From: Acanthaster planci
Lineage: Eukaryota; Echinodermata; Asteroidea; Valvatida; Acanthasteridae
Length of the DNA stretch: 64,000 nucleotides
Reading direction: 5' to 3'
Assembly: GCF_001949145.1 (NCBI RefSeq)
Contig: NW_019091365.1
Coordinates: 2,399,426-2,463,425, forward strand
This document shows positions 21,367-33,188 of this stretch, in pieces; within the stretch, counting starts at the first letter, position 1, and each line of letters starts with the position of its first letter. The position numbers were made by a program, and so were the translations under genes. Below the pieces are notes generated by a model. The model ran no database searches, was not told the DNA's origin, and worked only from the letters and a program-made list of their open reading frames with translations.

Positions 21367-24300
21367 CTGTGCTCGGGTTAAGCATGTGACGAAGATGCAG
21401 AATATAAAACAAAATGAGAAAGCAAAAACAATGCATTAATGTGTGGCATGAAGTAACGAAATAAAAAGTAATCTGTATGGACAGTTTAAAGAGAACCTCT
21501 TAAGGAAAACATGTTTTCTCTGATTTTATCTGTTCAAATAAATATGGAAGCATCCAAATCGAACGCAGTGTCATTTGTCTTCAGAGCTCAACTATAACAA
21601 GCTTAAAAGGGCTTTTTTTTATGCAAGATATGAATTCTGAATGTAGATTGCATCATTCTGAGAAACCGAGGGGAACCCTTGCCCTGTGTTCATAGTGGAT
21701 AAGCCCTGAACATGCCACATTATGCATGTAGCCATTGTTTGGCATGCACGAGGGTTTATCCACTATGAACAAAGGGCGAGGGTTCCCCTCGTTTTCTCTG
21801 TTTTCTCAGAATGATGCAATCTACATTCAGAATTTGCATGCTTGCAAGCTTGTTATAGTTGAACTCTGAAGACAAATGACACTGAATTAAATTTGGATGC
21901 TTCCATATCTATTTGAACAGATGAAATCAGAGAAAACATGTTTTCCTTAGAGTTTCTCTTCAAGTACTGAAGACCAATTGATGATTACAATTCTCTCAGA
22001 TACACTGAGGAAATTTTTACACTAACTGAAGGAAATCACTGGATGAACCCTCTATGTGAAATGCAACATCTTTGATAACGAGTGGCAGAAACTTTTTCTG
22101 ATGACGGATGAAAAGTGTTTATGCATGAACCAATGTGACTTACAAAAACTAAACCTTTCCCAACTGCACCAAAACTTAAGATGTAAAAGGTGCAAGGATC
22201 TTTACAAGGGTGCTTAACTTAAGAGACAGAAAAAAAACTGTTATTAGGAAGTCAAGATTGGAGGTGGGACCAGAATCTATCACAAGACTGTGACATGGTA
22301 AAAATATCACTGTCTCTAGGAAATACAAGCCCAACCAGCACACAAGGGCTTGATGCTACAGAGTACAAAGCACGTGCCATTATACTTCCTGTAGAGTGAC
22401 AAAGTGTACTGGATTGAGGAAAGTTCACGGCACTGGCAGTCACTGGTACATTCAGGCTTCTTTTGGCACTACAGATAGTTCCCGTGTATGAATGCTAATA
22501 AGAACATTCTGCATAATATTCTGCTTATCATGAAATTTGAGAACATTTTCTTAATCAGATATTTTATTACTTTCTATGGACCTTTTTCTGCTGGTCAAAT
22601 TCAGTTTGGCAATTTACTTCAAAATTAACTGATTAAAAAAATAAAGCTGAAGACACACAATAAAACAAAATTAGTTTTTGCTCCCTTCATTTAAAGAACC
22701 AATAATTTGTAATGTACATAGAAGTTAAAAAACAGAATATGACCTCGATGGCGAATGTTCCACCGGCAACTTCTACTGCTGTTTAAATTTGTTAATGGGC
22801 TGTGAGTACATGCAACCTTTACATTTGAATGCATTATTGCTACCATACACCCAGCATCCACAAAGAAAATTTTGCCACAGTAGTTTGGTTCCCATGGGAT
22901 GTTGCTGCTAGATGGACAGGTACATGTAGGTATGTGTAATACAACAAAGCACCCACTCTCAGGAATGAACACCTGCAAAGTGTTATGTAATGTTGACTTC
23001 GGTCAATGCACATTCCCTAGCAACGGATCATGCTTCATGCATAACAACTAGATCGGCCATTTGTAGCGAATGAGTGCTCGCCATGAATGATATTTCTGTC
23101 TAGTATTTTATTTTTGCTCAGCCATGGTTTTATAGCTGGTTAGCTGGTGATTGTACACATATACAAATGAAAGTCATACATGTTGTTTCTTCAGGTTTCC
23201 AATACATGGAAAAACATGAAACATTCAAACATCAAGAAGATTTGTGCAGGAAGGCTAATACTTTGAAACACAATTTACATGAATTGTTAACTCCTAAAAT
23301 CTCCCTAGTAGTAAAAATGATATATACGTATTAAATAATTGTGTATAGATGTCCTAGTGTTTGTTGTGAAGTTGAAAACTGGACGAAAGAAAATGTTAAC
23401 GAATTCTTATTTCCTGCCATTCAACAGAAATAGCATTACTCAGCCGGCTCAATGGAAACCACGTGAAAGGAGCTTCATCGCTCTAATGAGTGGTACATTC
23501 TGATTGGCTAATGTAGCACAAGGTCAAGATTTTACTGGATCACATTTAGCATTACACAATGTTGGTGTTGTTGTTTACGGTGACGGATTGCTTTGGTCTA
23601 GTCAGAAAAGAAGACAACTAGCCAACAGTGGTTAGCCACCATGTTTGCTGTAGCATAATCTGGTAACTGAGGCAATGCATTTTTTTTCACCTCGATTACA
23701 AAATCACTTTGCTGGCAAATACAGAGCCAATGAGCCCACTGGAAAGTGTTACTGAATCGAGAGGTTAGTCTTCCTTATTTGCATGGTGATGACCACTCGA
23801 GTCGCAGCAAAACCATGACAAATCACACTGCATTAGGATGAACACAAACCAGCGGGAGGAATCCCATTGTTAGTATGCATAGAATACCAGCTGTTAGTTA
23901 CAACACAAATTCACTGCCTTTGCATGATAAAAATCCATATTTATCGGTCCAAATTTTTTTCTCGGACAGCACAGGAAGCAATATTAGGACCATCATCGCA
24001 GTATTATCTAGAAAAGATAAATTTACGCTCTGTGCAGTGTTGAAAACTATAAAATTTCAGAGTGCCATCAATTGTTTCATTGTTGCTGTCACCAATTCCT
24101 GGAAGAATGTTCTTTTCCCTCATTGCCACAACTTAAAATCACAAATCGACATTTGTTTTCATAATTTCAAAACACAAATTTGCAGAGGACCAACACCGGA
24201 CATGGATGGAGGGGCAAAGACTGTTTCTCAGCAGTGTTACCATCAGTGGCTCGAGGGTGAAACCTTACTCAATTTGGTGAAGGAAAAAAATCTTTGTACA

Positions 24301-27300
24301 TATCCCCATGTTTGGAACAAAGAGTGTAAGGTGATGTGCACATCCACAGAAAGGTGGTGTACTTTGTGATGGAATTTAAAGATTAATATCGATATCATTG
24401 ATAAGAGAAGGCTAGTCACTCATCACACAAGCAACTGTGTAATACCTAAGCACACTAGATGGCGAGCTGGATTAGTCCTCCATGGCTATATTGCGGAACA
24501 GATAGGACATGGACTCGCCGTAGTGGATTCGACGTACGGCTTCACAAAGGGACGGACTGATATCGACAGTTCGGATCTTATTGCTCTGCAATTTCTGCAG
24601 GTCGTGCTGCACTGTATTAGTGACAATAACCTGAGACGAGATGGGCAAAAAGTTAACTCCGTGGAATATCCTAAAAATCTGTCCAAATTTTCCAAGTTCA
24701 AACTTTCAATGAATCTTCGGAAGAGTCTGGGCTGCCTGGACATGTCAGTAACTGTTAAAACTTGCATACACAAAAATTGCAGGTCTACAAAACATATGTA
24801 CATGTACTGGTATGTAGCACATACAGAAAGGCCTTCAATTGCAAGGACTGGATACATTTCTTGAGCTAATATTGGACAAAACTCTCTGCAGAAACTTTAC
24901 TAATTTTGACAAACATACACACATGTATGACATACTTGTCTTCAAAGTTCAGACCCAGACTGAGGGTACCCACTAGAATTCATCAAATCCTCACAACTGC
25001 AGTAATATTTAGGGAAGTACACAGTGGAACTTGTTACATTCCACTGGGACAACTGTACAATGGTCTAATATCTAGTTTATTACATCACCAAAAAGGCAAC
25101 CAATAGTCTACAGAGGTAAATGAAAACCTAATAAACTCAACTGTTTTGAGTACTTTGGAAAAATCCACCGTTTCCCCCAGAAAAGCAAGGAGAAAGTACG
25201 TAAGAACTATGCGGACAAAACTTCACTCCCTCAAGAGTCATGAACTTAATATTCGCAATTCAACATAAAATTTGGGAAAGTTCTTCATATGTAACTGCCT
25301 TATCACATTTCTCCTTATCAAATTTCCCGGAAGTCCGGTCTTTGCTATTAAGAGTTCCCCTCGTTTTTTTTTCAAATAACATAAACTGTGTATTTGATAT
25401 GTCTTTCTTTATCGCGCATGCTTTAATGCTGTTTAAAATATGATGCAACTGTAACTGTCAAAAACCCTCCGCTGGGGTACAGCAAACAGTCCATGTACAT
25501 GTAATACACATGCATGCCTTCAAGTCTGCACGTACACACAAAAATTGCCTGGCGGAAATCTTCATCAGTACTTTATCAATTGCAAGCTGATGTTAAGGCA
25601 TTCGGAACTTCAGCACACGAAGAATGCTTGTAGCATATGTGTCAATGTGGTCAAAGCGGACACCTGCACTCTATGTACGAAAATGCATGCCCAAAATCAT
25701 CTCCAGAGAAAAAGCCATGAACACTCCAAAAATCTTGCATGCATTGATAACTGGCTTTTAGCAATACTACCAGCACATATCTAATATTTACCATTAAAAC
25801 AAAATTAATATCAATCTACAACAGACACGTATAAAGTCTCTTTCCAGAAAACAGAAACTAGAAAAAAACTGGAGAGAGGCAAAAATGTTAACTTACCTCG
25901 TCAATGCAGGATTCTTCTATCTTCTTGGGGGCGTCAGCTGACAGAATGCCATGGGTGGCCATCACGTAGATCTTGTAGGCGCCTCTTTCTTTGAGGACAT
26001 CAGCGGCAGCCACAAAGGACTCAGCTTCATCGATCATGTCATCCTGAAAATAACGACAGAAAAAGAAAGGCAACGTCAATAAGGGACACATCAAAAGTAC
26101 AAAATTTACATTCTCCCCCATCTTCAAGACAACGGTGTGTCCCTGGAGGTTTAACAATACCACTTTTTCATAAGACAAACATCAGCTGAGGACACTTGGC
26201 GAGCAAAATGCATTCAATGACATCTTCAACACACAGCGACAGCACAAATCTGGCCCTACACTTGCTTAAAATGAACTTTTGACACTTACAACAATGATGG
26301 CGATGCGACCTCCAACATCCCCGACAACGTCGATAGGGGGTTTCTCTTTCGGTGTAAATACTGTCAACAAAGCATCAAAGTGACCAAAATGATCATTTGT
26401 AAAACAAATCATTACTGTGGAGAAAAAAGAAAAATAAATACAAGCTAAGGAACTGTGCTGAGCTGTATTTTCTCCTTGAATTCTCATCTTAACCTTGGTA
26501 GTCTTTAACACATCAAAATTGTCTTGAACCCTTAAAAAAATGAAGAGGTTTCTAGGTTTTTTCGTATTTCTCCAAGATCCTTGAAACTTGGTTTTACAGC
26601 ACTTGTCTCTCTGTTGCCGACTGGATCACAGTGAATTCAAGAACTGTAACACAAGAGCACTGTACAGAGCTGTGGGAAGCACTCAAATTTCACTGGCGAC
26701 CTGCATGAGCTGTATGTGGTAACCAGTTTTAACACGTAGAGAGAAGACAGGAAGTGTTGGAATGCAGAAGAGAGTGATAAAAGAGGCTTGACTTACATGG
26801 TAACATGTCAAGGCTATGGCCAGAGAAAGTCCTGACGGTGGGCGGTGAGTGCCGTCCGTCAATCTTGTCTTGTTCAGGGACTTTCTGTTCTCCGTGGATG
26901 ACAGCCAGGCCAAGCCGCAGTCGCTCAGCAAACGACGTGGCTCGCTGGGCTGAGCCAGGGTTCCTGGCCACAATGACAGCATTCCGCCAGTCCGGTATCT
27001 GAAGACAGAGGTATTAAAAGAAACCAAAATTCAAAATTTAAAACCTAATCCGCAAAGACTTTGGATTGAATCAGAGGATGCATCTGTAAATTTATGTACA
27101 CTGCAAAATTCAGCAGTGAAGTTGAGAGAACCAGTCAAAATGAGATACATATATGTCATAGAATACATTGGCTGGTATCCTGGTTTTGTTCAGCAAAATT
27201 TTTTCCATGATTGTCATAATGCTGTGTTTGACAGCTCCATGACTCGCCCAACATGGCATTAGGAAGGCACTTTTTTACTTTAATCAAAGGATTGGTATGG

Positions 27301-30300
27301 TTTTCTTCAGGTCTTCAAGCACTTGGCCAACCCCTCATCACATAATCTACACATAGCAGATGTGTTAAGTATGGGTTTGGCTCTACGATGCTCAATCCTG
27401 CAAAATCTTCCGTAACTTCCCTACAGATTTTGAATGGTCTGAACCTTTGAGAGTTAACCCTCAAATGCACACCACGCAGAAGAATATTGACAAGTCATAT
27501 TGACTGGTGAGAAACCTACTCCAGAACAACAAATGTAATTAGTGTTTTTTAAACAACACCCAAATAAATTTCTGTCATCCAATGGGCGGGTCAGCGATCA
27601 AGTGTCATGAATTTGGTGTAATCAGTGAAGACCAATGAATACATGCCACTGAAAACACCAAAAAACTTAGCGTAAGAGCGTGGAAGGCTTAGTTACGGCT
27701 CTTCACACAAAGCAAGAATACAATACTATACATGCATGAGTTAGGCACCATCTGGGTATTCACACGAACATGCAAAATTTGGGGCGATACTGATAAACAT
27801 GAAACACTTTCTATTTTCGGTCAGATTTTAGGAAATTTCCAAATTCGAAAAGTGATAGTTATTGTTCAGATAGAAACAAATTTAACAGGTTGTCAAATGC
27901 TTAAGCAGGTTGTTACAAACACAGGAATGGCTGTTTCAAAATGACCTAAGTCAGAATGTGAAATTTTTGTGTTGTTAGTTTACATTAAAGCGACAAAGCA
28001 AAATAACGGCACAGACAAAAAGGATTTATTCAGGCATTGCATACTATTCTCTGTGCTCATTGTTGAGTGACTCACATTTTCTTGGATGTACTGCAGAAGG
28101 AAGGGGGAGGCTCGGAGATTATCTACTGGAACATCAAAGAATCCTTGGATCTCTTTGTGATGGAGGTCCATGGTGATGACGTGGTCCATGCCTGTTGCCA
28201 TGGTAACATGAAGGACATCAGATCAACACGGACATTGATGGCACAGAACCTCTTAATCTTTTAACTACATGAGAGCATGTTCAAAATGTATTTGCCTTTT
28301 TTCGAGCTATGAAAATGGCTTTTTAAGTAAACGACATTGAACAAAGACGCAATTAACTAAATAAATGAACTTACATGTAAAAAGGTCTTTCCCATCCAAG
28401 ATTTAAATTTTGTTAAAACAATCACTGGAATGACAGTCCAGTGGCTCATGAAATTTACTGGACAGAAACCAGTTTTTCAAGACTTGCCAGTCTCTTTTCT
28501 ATTGCATTTGGATGGATTTAAATGTCAAAACAATTGTCTGTTTTGATTTACTCTCACATAAGATGAATAAATAACACCAAATCTGGACATGCATGAGTGT
28601 TGTAAAAAAGCTTCATTTTGTACAATTAAGTTTTGATACGGGGGAAGTTGCCAGTGTTATTCCACATACTAACATTGGCTAAAAAATATTAAACCACCAA
28701 ACTTGTACGTTGTTGGGCCGCACAAGAACAACATCAAATTGTATGGTACATCAAATGATAAAGAGGTTGGGTACAAAAGTTCATCCCTGGCTATCTTTCC
28801 CTTTCTGGTATAAAAAATTTGGCTTATTCTGCCAACTATGTATGACTTTTCGAGACTCGCAAATTGAAAATGACATCGCATGACTTTCCAAAGATTTTTT
28901 TGGCGCTGCAGGAACCAAAATTCATATATTTCTTTTCGTCCCTCTCTGTACCTGCTCTACACAGCATGGTGGCCAGCAGTTTGGCCACAATGGAGCCCCG
29001 TTTCCTCATCTGGCTCTGCTTGCTGTAGGGCAGGTAGGGAATGACACCAACGATGGAGTTGGCGCTGGACGTCTTGCAGGCATAGGTCATGATCAGCATC
29101 TCCATGATGGCATTGTTGACATCCCTGGGTTATCATGGAAGGAAAGGAACTTGTTAGCTTGGTGGAATTGATGTTACAAACAGCAACTGCCCCTCCCGTG
29201 CCCAGTTTAATTTCAACCCAGGGTTTCATAAAAAGGTGATAATCTTTGGGGAGAAGGGGTGTGGCTTGGTTAAGCTGAGAGGGAGAGACCTGAAACTCTG
29301 GCTAGATGTCATTAAACACAAGGAATGCTGCTTAAACTCTCCAATAATCATTTAGGAACCCTTTCTGGGACAAGTTGCCAGTGGAACCTGCCGATTCATC
29401 AATAACTTTCTCAAGCAGAAGCTCTGCATTTGTCAGGATACGTTCCCAAATTTTCATTAGAAAGTTGTCAAACTTAAGAATGACTGTTAACATGACTGAC
29501 AACATGTACAGGTAGCCCAACACCAGTGGTTTGTTTTACCATACACTGTAGACCTTGACTTGTTTAACGCATAGTAAATTTTAACCAACAACCAAAGCTA
29601 AGCAAAACAAAAACTAAAGCAGAACAGACATCATTGACCAGATGGGCAAATGGTGCTCACACCTCAACACTTTTTATGGGTAGAACTACATGTATATGTA
29701 TAAACGGGGTGTATAGTGTAGAGGTTATGGAAGAGTTGGTTTACGGTTATCATTTGGATTTAATGGCTAATGCCATTCATTGTAGAATGGTAGTCAATAC
29801 AAAAGATCGTACCGAAGTGCAGAGGGATTTGTCAAGCAAAATCATCTTTTGTCTAATCACCCTATTGTATCTTACATTGTATGAAACCTCATTAAATGTA
29901 TTACAGAAACTGTTGACACAGTTTATTGATGAGTTTAAGTCAAGATCGTGACCAATCTACAATGCTTTCTCTTTGTCGAGGAAACCATTCCATCTGTTGT
30001 ATCATCTACAGTGCTGTGAGTAGATTGAAAAAACCTGGACCAGTTTGCTCACTATCTTCTCAAATGTTCATAACCTTACAAGTGCAGTACATGCATTAAC
30101 TGTAAAACACTGTGACACTTGACATACAGTGTTATAGTATATCATATTACATTAAATTAGCACAACATGCAGCACGTACGTGTTTATTTAATTCTCTCAT
30201 TTACTTCTCTTCTTTGACTTTTTTTGTGGAAGGCAGCGTAGTTGAATCGTTATTCTTGACTACAAACATACAAGCGCATGCCCTAAATTTAAGAAAATAC

Positions 30301-32532
30301 CCCTCAAGCTACTCATTTCTAATCCCAAACACACTACACCTTCTTTATGGATAAATCAAATCATACCCCTGATGTTTATTGTCAAACTTACTTGGCTCCC
30401 GTCTGAATGATGAAGACGTCTTTGCCTCGAACCGACTCATTGATGTCAACATTGGTTTCTGTGTGTTTGTCGGAAAATTGTAACCAGAGAAAACAATGTT
30501 AACATTTAAAATTAGTTGATGAAGTTTTCATTTAGGATTTTAAACCGGTACTAAATTATCTTAACTGATGTCTACATACCTTTGTTATCCTGCAGGTAAA
30601 CTTCTACATTTCCTAGATCAACACCAAGTCGACTATGAAAAGAAAACAAAGAAAAAAGAAAAGCATTAAAGTACATTTAAGTAACTGAATCGGGTACAGA
30701 AAATGACAACCGCACACAACGTACGGAGACGAATACAAATCCTGCAATGTAATAATTAGGCAACGCAATCACTCAGTGAAGAACAGGAATGAAACATCTT
30801 TTATGGTGTCAGCCTTTTTCTTTTCCTCCCTCTGTAAATAATTAGTTAAATTCAAAACTACTCATATGGGCACTGTTCTGTCGGTGTCTTGCCAGCTTTG
30901 TAAAAGAAAAAAGAATGGCAGGCCAGGTTCACAGCAACATGTATGTTGAGCACAATTGGTCGATATGCACGATTGCTTGATCTTTGCGTGATCGGTCACT
31001 TTTATTGCACGATTTGTCAATAATTCTGCCATCAGCCAATAACCTGTTCTTTCAAATTCACAGTGTGAAAGACTGTTTCAAAAAAGGGAATTAAAGTTGG
31101 GGATTTCATGTAGGATCAACCAATCCTGCAGAGCAATCACGGGCTAGAGCGTATCAACCAATTGCACCAAACATACATGTACCTGTACACACTTTGGAAT
31201 TAGGAAGCAACCTGGTTATTTCAAGGCAGGTCCCATGGATCCTTTGCCAACACTGACTGCAAATTTCAGGGCTGATTCACATTATGTACAAGCTGCGGGC
31301 CTTACAATAGTCCAAGTAATTTGGCCCTACTTATTGCCTGGCTTTTTGACATCTGGACATGATCTGGCCCCAGCAAGTTGGAAGGAGTGGCTTTAAAGAT
31401 AATTAATGTCCAAACACAATGTGACCTGTCACCACAAAATGAGCTGCAAGTTGGAATTTTCAAAAATTGAGATACTGGTGTTTGTGAAGTCATCAGAAAG
31501 AGAGCTTTCTAATGCATGTGTAATACCTTTATGTACATGGAACACTTAGGATAAAAGTATAAGGTAACAATATGACATTATTTTGGCAGCTTTGCTTCTT
31601 TGTTTCTGACTTTGTTTTAACATTTCTGACCGGGCACGAATAATGCTATTATCGAGATTGTTGAGAAAATGACACTTTTAAATATCTGATCCTGCGAACA
31701 ATTTGAAATTAAATACACAGGTTGCTCTTTTCAAATATCACAAAACCCCACAACTGACCTCTACTTCAATATTTGACTTTGAACCCTAAAAACAGGAAAG
31801 TGTGGAATGCGACTTTCATGGACTTTATCATTTATGCCAATTTTGTTGTGCCGTCTCACAAATAGCAGCAAAAATACTATATACACCTGAAGTCCAAGTA
31901 ATTTACTTCAGAGGCTGCTTTCTGAAAACAGAAAGTATTACGACCCGTGTAAACAAGAAGGGGTTAAACTTGCCTGAGGTGTCCTACTTACTAAGCCTAA
32001 TGTGCATGACCGTATTGTCACTGCCACGTTCCTAATTTCCCCACCTATATTGTCAAGTCTCATTGGTTTTCACAGTAAGTGGCAAAATAAGAGACCTGGC
32101 AACTATACCGTCAAAACAAATCTCCATCCAAGTCAGGGAACCAGACTTCATTCGCTAATTTTTGTCGATCACAGGTCTCTTCAGGGAGGTCATGTACGCT
32201 GCCGTTTTACTCAAAATATTCCAAAAGCACTGTCCTCTTTTCTTTCTAATATGAAAGAGGGCATCATCAATAACTTGTTTTGATAAGTTGTTTCGAAAAG
32301 TTAGAATTTTTCCCCTTATAATACTAGGGAACAGGGTGCTGTAGTCAAGGTAATGAACGCCGGCCTAGGCAACAGTTGTACTTTACATTGACATGTAACG
32401 TTATGGCATTATTCATAACGTTTAGCCATTGTTACTGTTGTTTAGCCTAACTCACGCGGCAACTAGTCGCGACAGCTCCGGATGAGAGTTGCCGGAAATA
32501 ACGAGTAATCCTCCCCGAGATCTCGTGTTCAT
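21208..32532 (-). CDS. PRPSAP: PRPSAP, PRPP-synthetase-associated protein (distal-end isoform)
   Basis: Catalytically inactive relative and regulator of ribose-phosphate pyrophosphokinase, in the cytosolic PRPS complex. Nine exons: 32532-32456, 30632-30580, 30458-30392, 29124-28952, 28191-28076, 26998-26797, 26360-26290, 26043-25897 and 21366-21208; 1065 nt, 354 aa (human PRPSAP1 about 356). All phases agree (2, 1, 2, 1, 0, 1, 0, 0). Landmarks are [10 protein letters not shown] in exon 1, [50 protein letters not shown] and [15 protein letters not shown]. The PRPSAP-specific insert is [24 protein letters not shown]. At residues 254-264 the PRPP-binding loop of true synthetases is replaced by [11 protein letters not shown], as in PAP39/PAP41, so this is the associated protein rather than PRPS. 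Whether it is PRPSAP1 or PRPSAP2 cannot be settled; invertebrates usually have one. An alternative last exon lies at 24630-24472. Confidence 0.92.
21489..21960. repeat. Large foldback element between the two PRPSAP last exons
   Basis: A 472-base palindrome with arms of over 200 bases. Left aagagaacctcttaaggaaa..cagtgtcatttgtcttcaga..gatgcaatctaca-type blocks are mirrored on the right, ending ..ccttagagtttctctt. The centre is around 21720-21750. No coding capacity. Hairpin potential in the pre-mRNA is strong. Confidence 0.65.
24472..24630 (-). CDS. PRPSAP: PRPSAP proximal alternative terminal exon
   Basis: 159 nt, 52 codons plus TAA, entered at phase 0 through cgtctcag|GTTATT. It encodes [46 protein letters not shown]. 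It is exactly as long as the distal exon and shares 30 of 52 residues, including a 13-residue identical block ([13 protein letters not shown]). Each has its own stop, so they must be alternative 3' ends. The frame is intact, arguing against an inactive copy. The segment SPSLCE departs from the usual S(M/L)ILSEA of the family. Confidence 0.8.
   Translation of the reverse strand, partial: VIVTNTVQHDLQKLQSNKIRTVDISPSLCEAVRRIHYGESMSYLFRNIAMED
30944..31173. mobile_element. MITE, copy 2 of a two-copy family
   Basis: About 230 bases with ends tgttgagcacaattggtcga and caaccaattgcaccaaaca. It resembles the copy at 11476-11697 throughout, for example tttgcgtgatcggtcactttt and gtgaaagactgtttcaaaaa. It lies in PRPSAP intron 1. 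Non-coding. Confidence 0.6.
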
Positions 32533-32976
32533 GGTATGGAAGGAGCGGCGGGTGTGAACCTGCACCGTCTTAATCGATTTCAGCGAAATCTTGGCAACTT
32601 ATTCTCGCTCGTTCGGTAGAAAATAACGACATGCGACATAACAGGCATTTCACGCAAAATCGATCTTCGGCGGCCAAAGTTATCAATCCGGGTCAAAGTG
32701 CAATGATCTAATGTAAGCAACCTTGTTCAAACCATTCAATAAATAAATCGTCATTAATCAACAAAAAGAGGACTTTTAATGATTTATTACAAATTTTAAA
32801 AAGATTATAATCTGTTTTATGTACCAAAAATATGTTAAAAGTGAAAATAAACACTTTTGTAAGTGATCGTTACCCACTTTGAGTGCATCTGTTCCTTTCA
32901 ATAATAACATGTAGAAAGAGGCAACTAATTATTTCTTCATGAAGCCAATCAAATCGCAGTATAGGATGGTACGTCA

Positions 32977-32990
32977 TTTTCCCGCGAAAA
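32977..32990. promoter_or_regulatory. Overlapping E2F-type site
   Basis: TTTTCCCGCGAAAA contains TTTCCCGC on one strand and TTTCGCGG on the other, the E2F consensus in both orientations. It sits about 200 bases upstream of the NTHL1 start, where cell-cycle control of DNA repair and nucleotide metabolism genes would make sense. Function is inferred. Confidence 0.45.
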
Positions 32991-33059
32991 AAGCACATGG
33001 TCAGGTTCACTGTACTCTCAGGTAATTGTTGACACGATACCTATTCTACGTAAGTTATT

Positions 33060-33085
33060 CCATAGACCTGCCTCCAGGTCTATGG
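33060..33085 (+). other. Perfect 11-bp hairpin upstream of NTHL1
   Basis: CCATAGACCTG, a 4-base CCTC loop, then CAGGTCTATGG. It lies 104-129 bases before the NTHL1 ATG, probably in its 5' UTR. It could be a translational or RNA-structure element, or a tiny transposon footprint. Confidence 0.5.
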
Positions 33086-33188
33086 TTATTCATACCACCA
33101 GGCCCCAGATATCTAATAACTTGATGCCTGTGGAATTCCAAGACCGGTAGAACCAGAACAAGGCAATCATTTTTCTTAAAAGGTGCCA

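Larger units (their letters stand above)
32533..33188. promoter_or_regulatory. Divergent intergenic promoter region, PRPSAP / NTHL1
   Basis: 656 bases between outward-facing start codons. It contains an overlapping double E2F-type site (TTTTCCCGCGAAAA, 32977-32990), a CCAAT box (agccaatc near 32943) and a CpG-richer zone near PRPSAP (32460-32700). A short perfect hairpin lies at 33060-33085. No TATA box at a usable spacing. Bidirectional use is inference. Confidence 0.55.

Noticed and set aside
23875-24369. 164-codon open frame on the plus strand
   Set aside because: It lies between the two PRPSAP terminal exons, has no recognised motif and biased AT-rich composition, so it is likely chance.
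21208-32532. Calling the gene a catalytic PRPP synthetase (PRPS1/2)
   Set aside because: The PRPSAP insert ([10 protein letters not shown]) and the altered PRPP loop ([11 protein letters not shown]) identify the associated protein instead.
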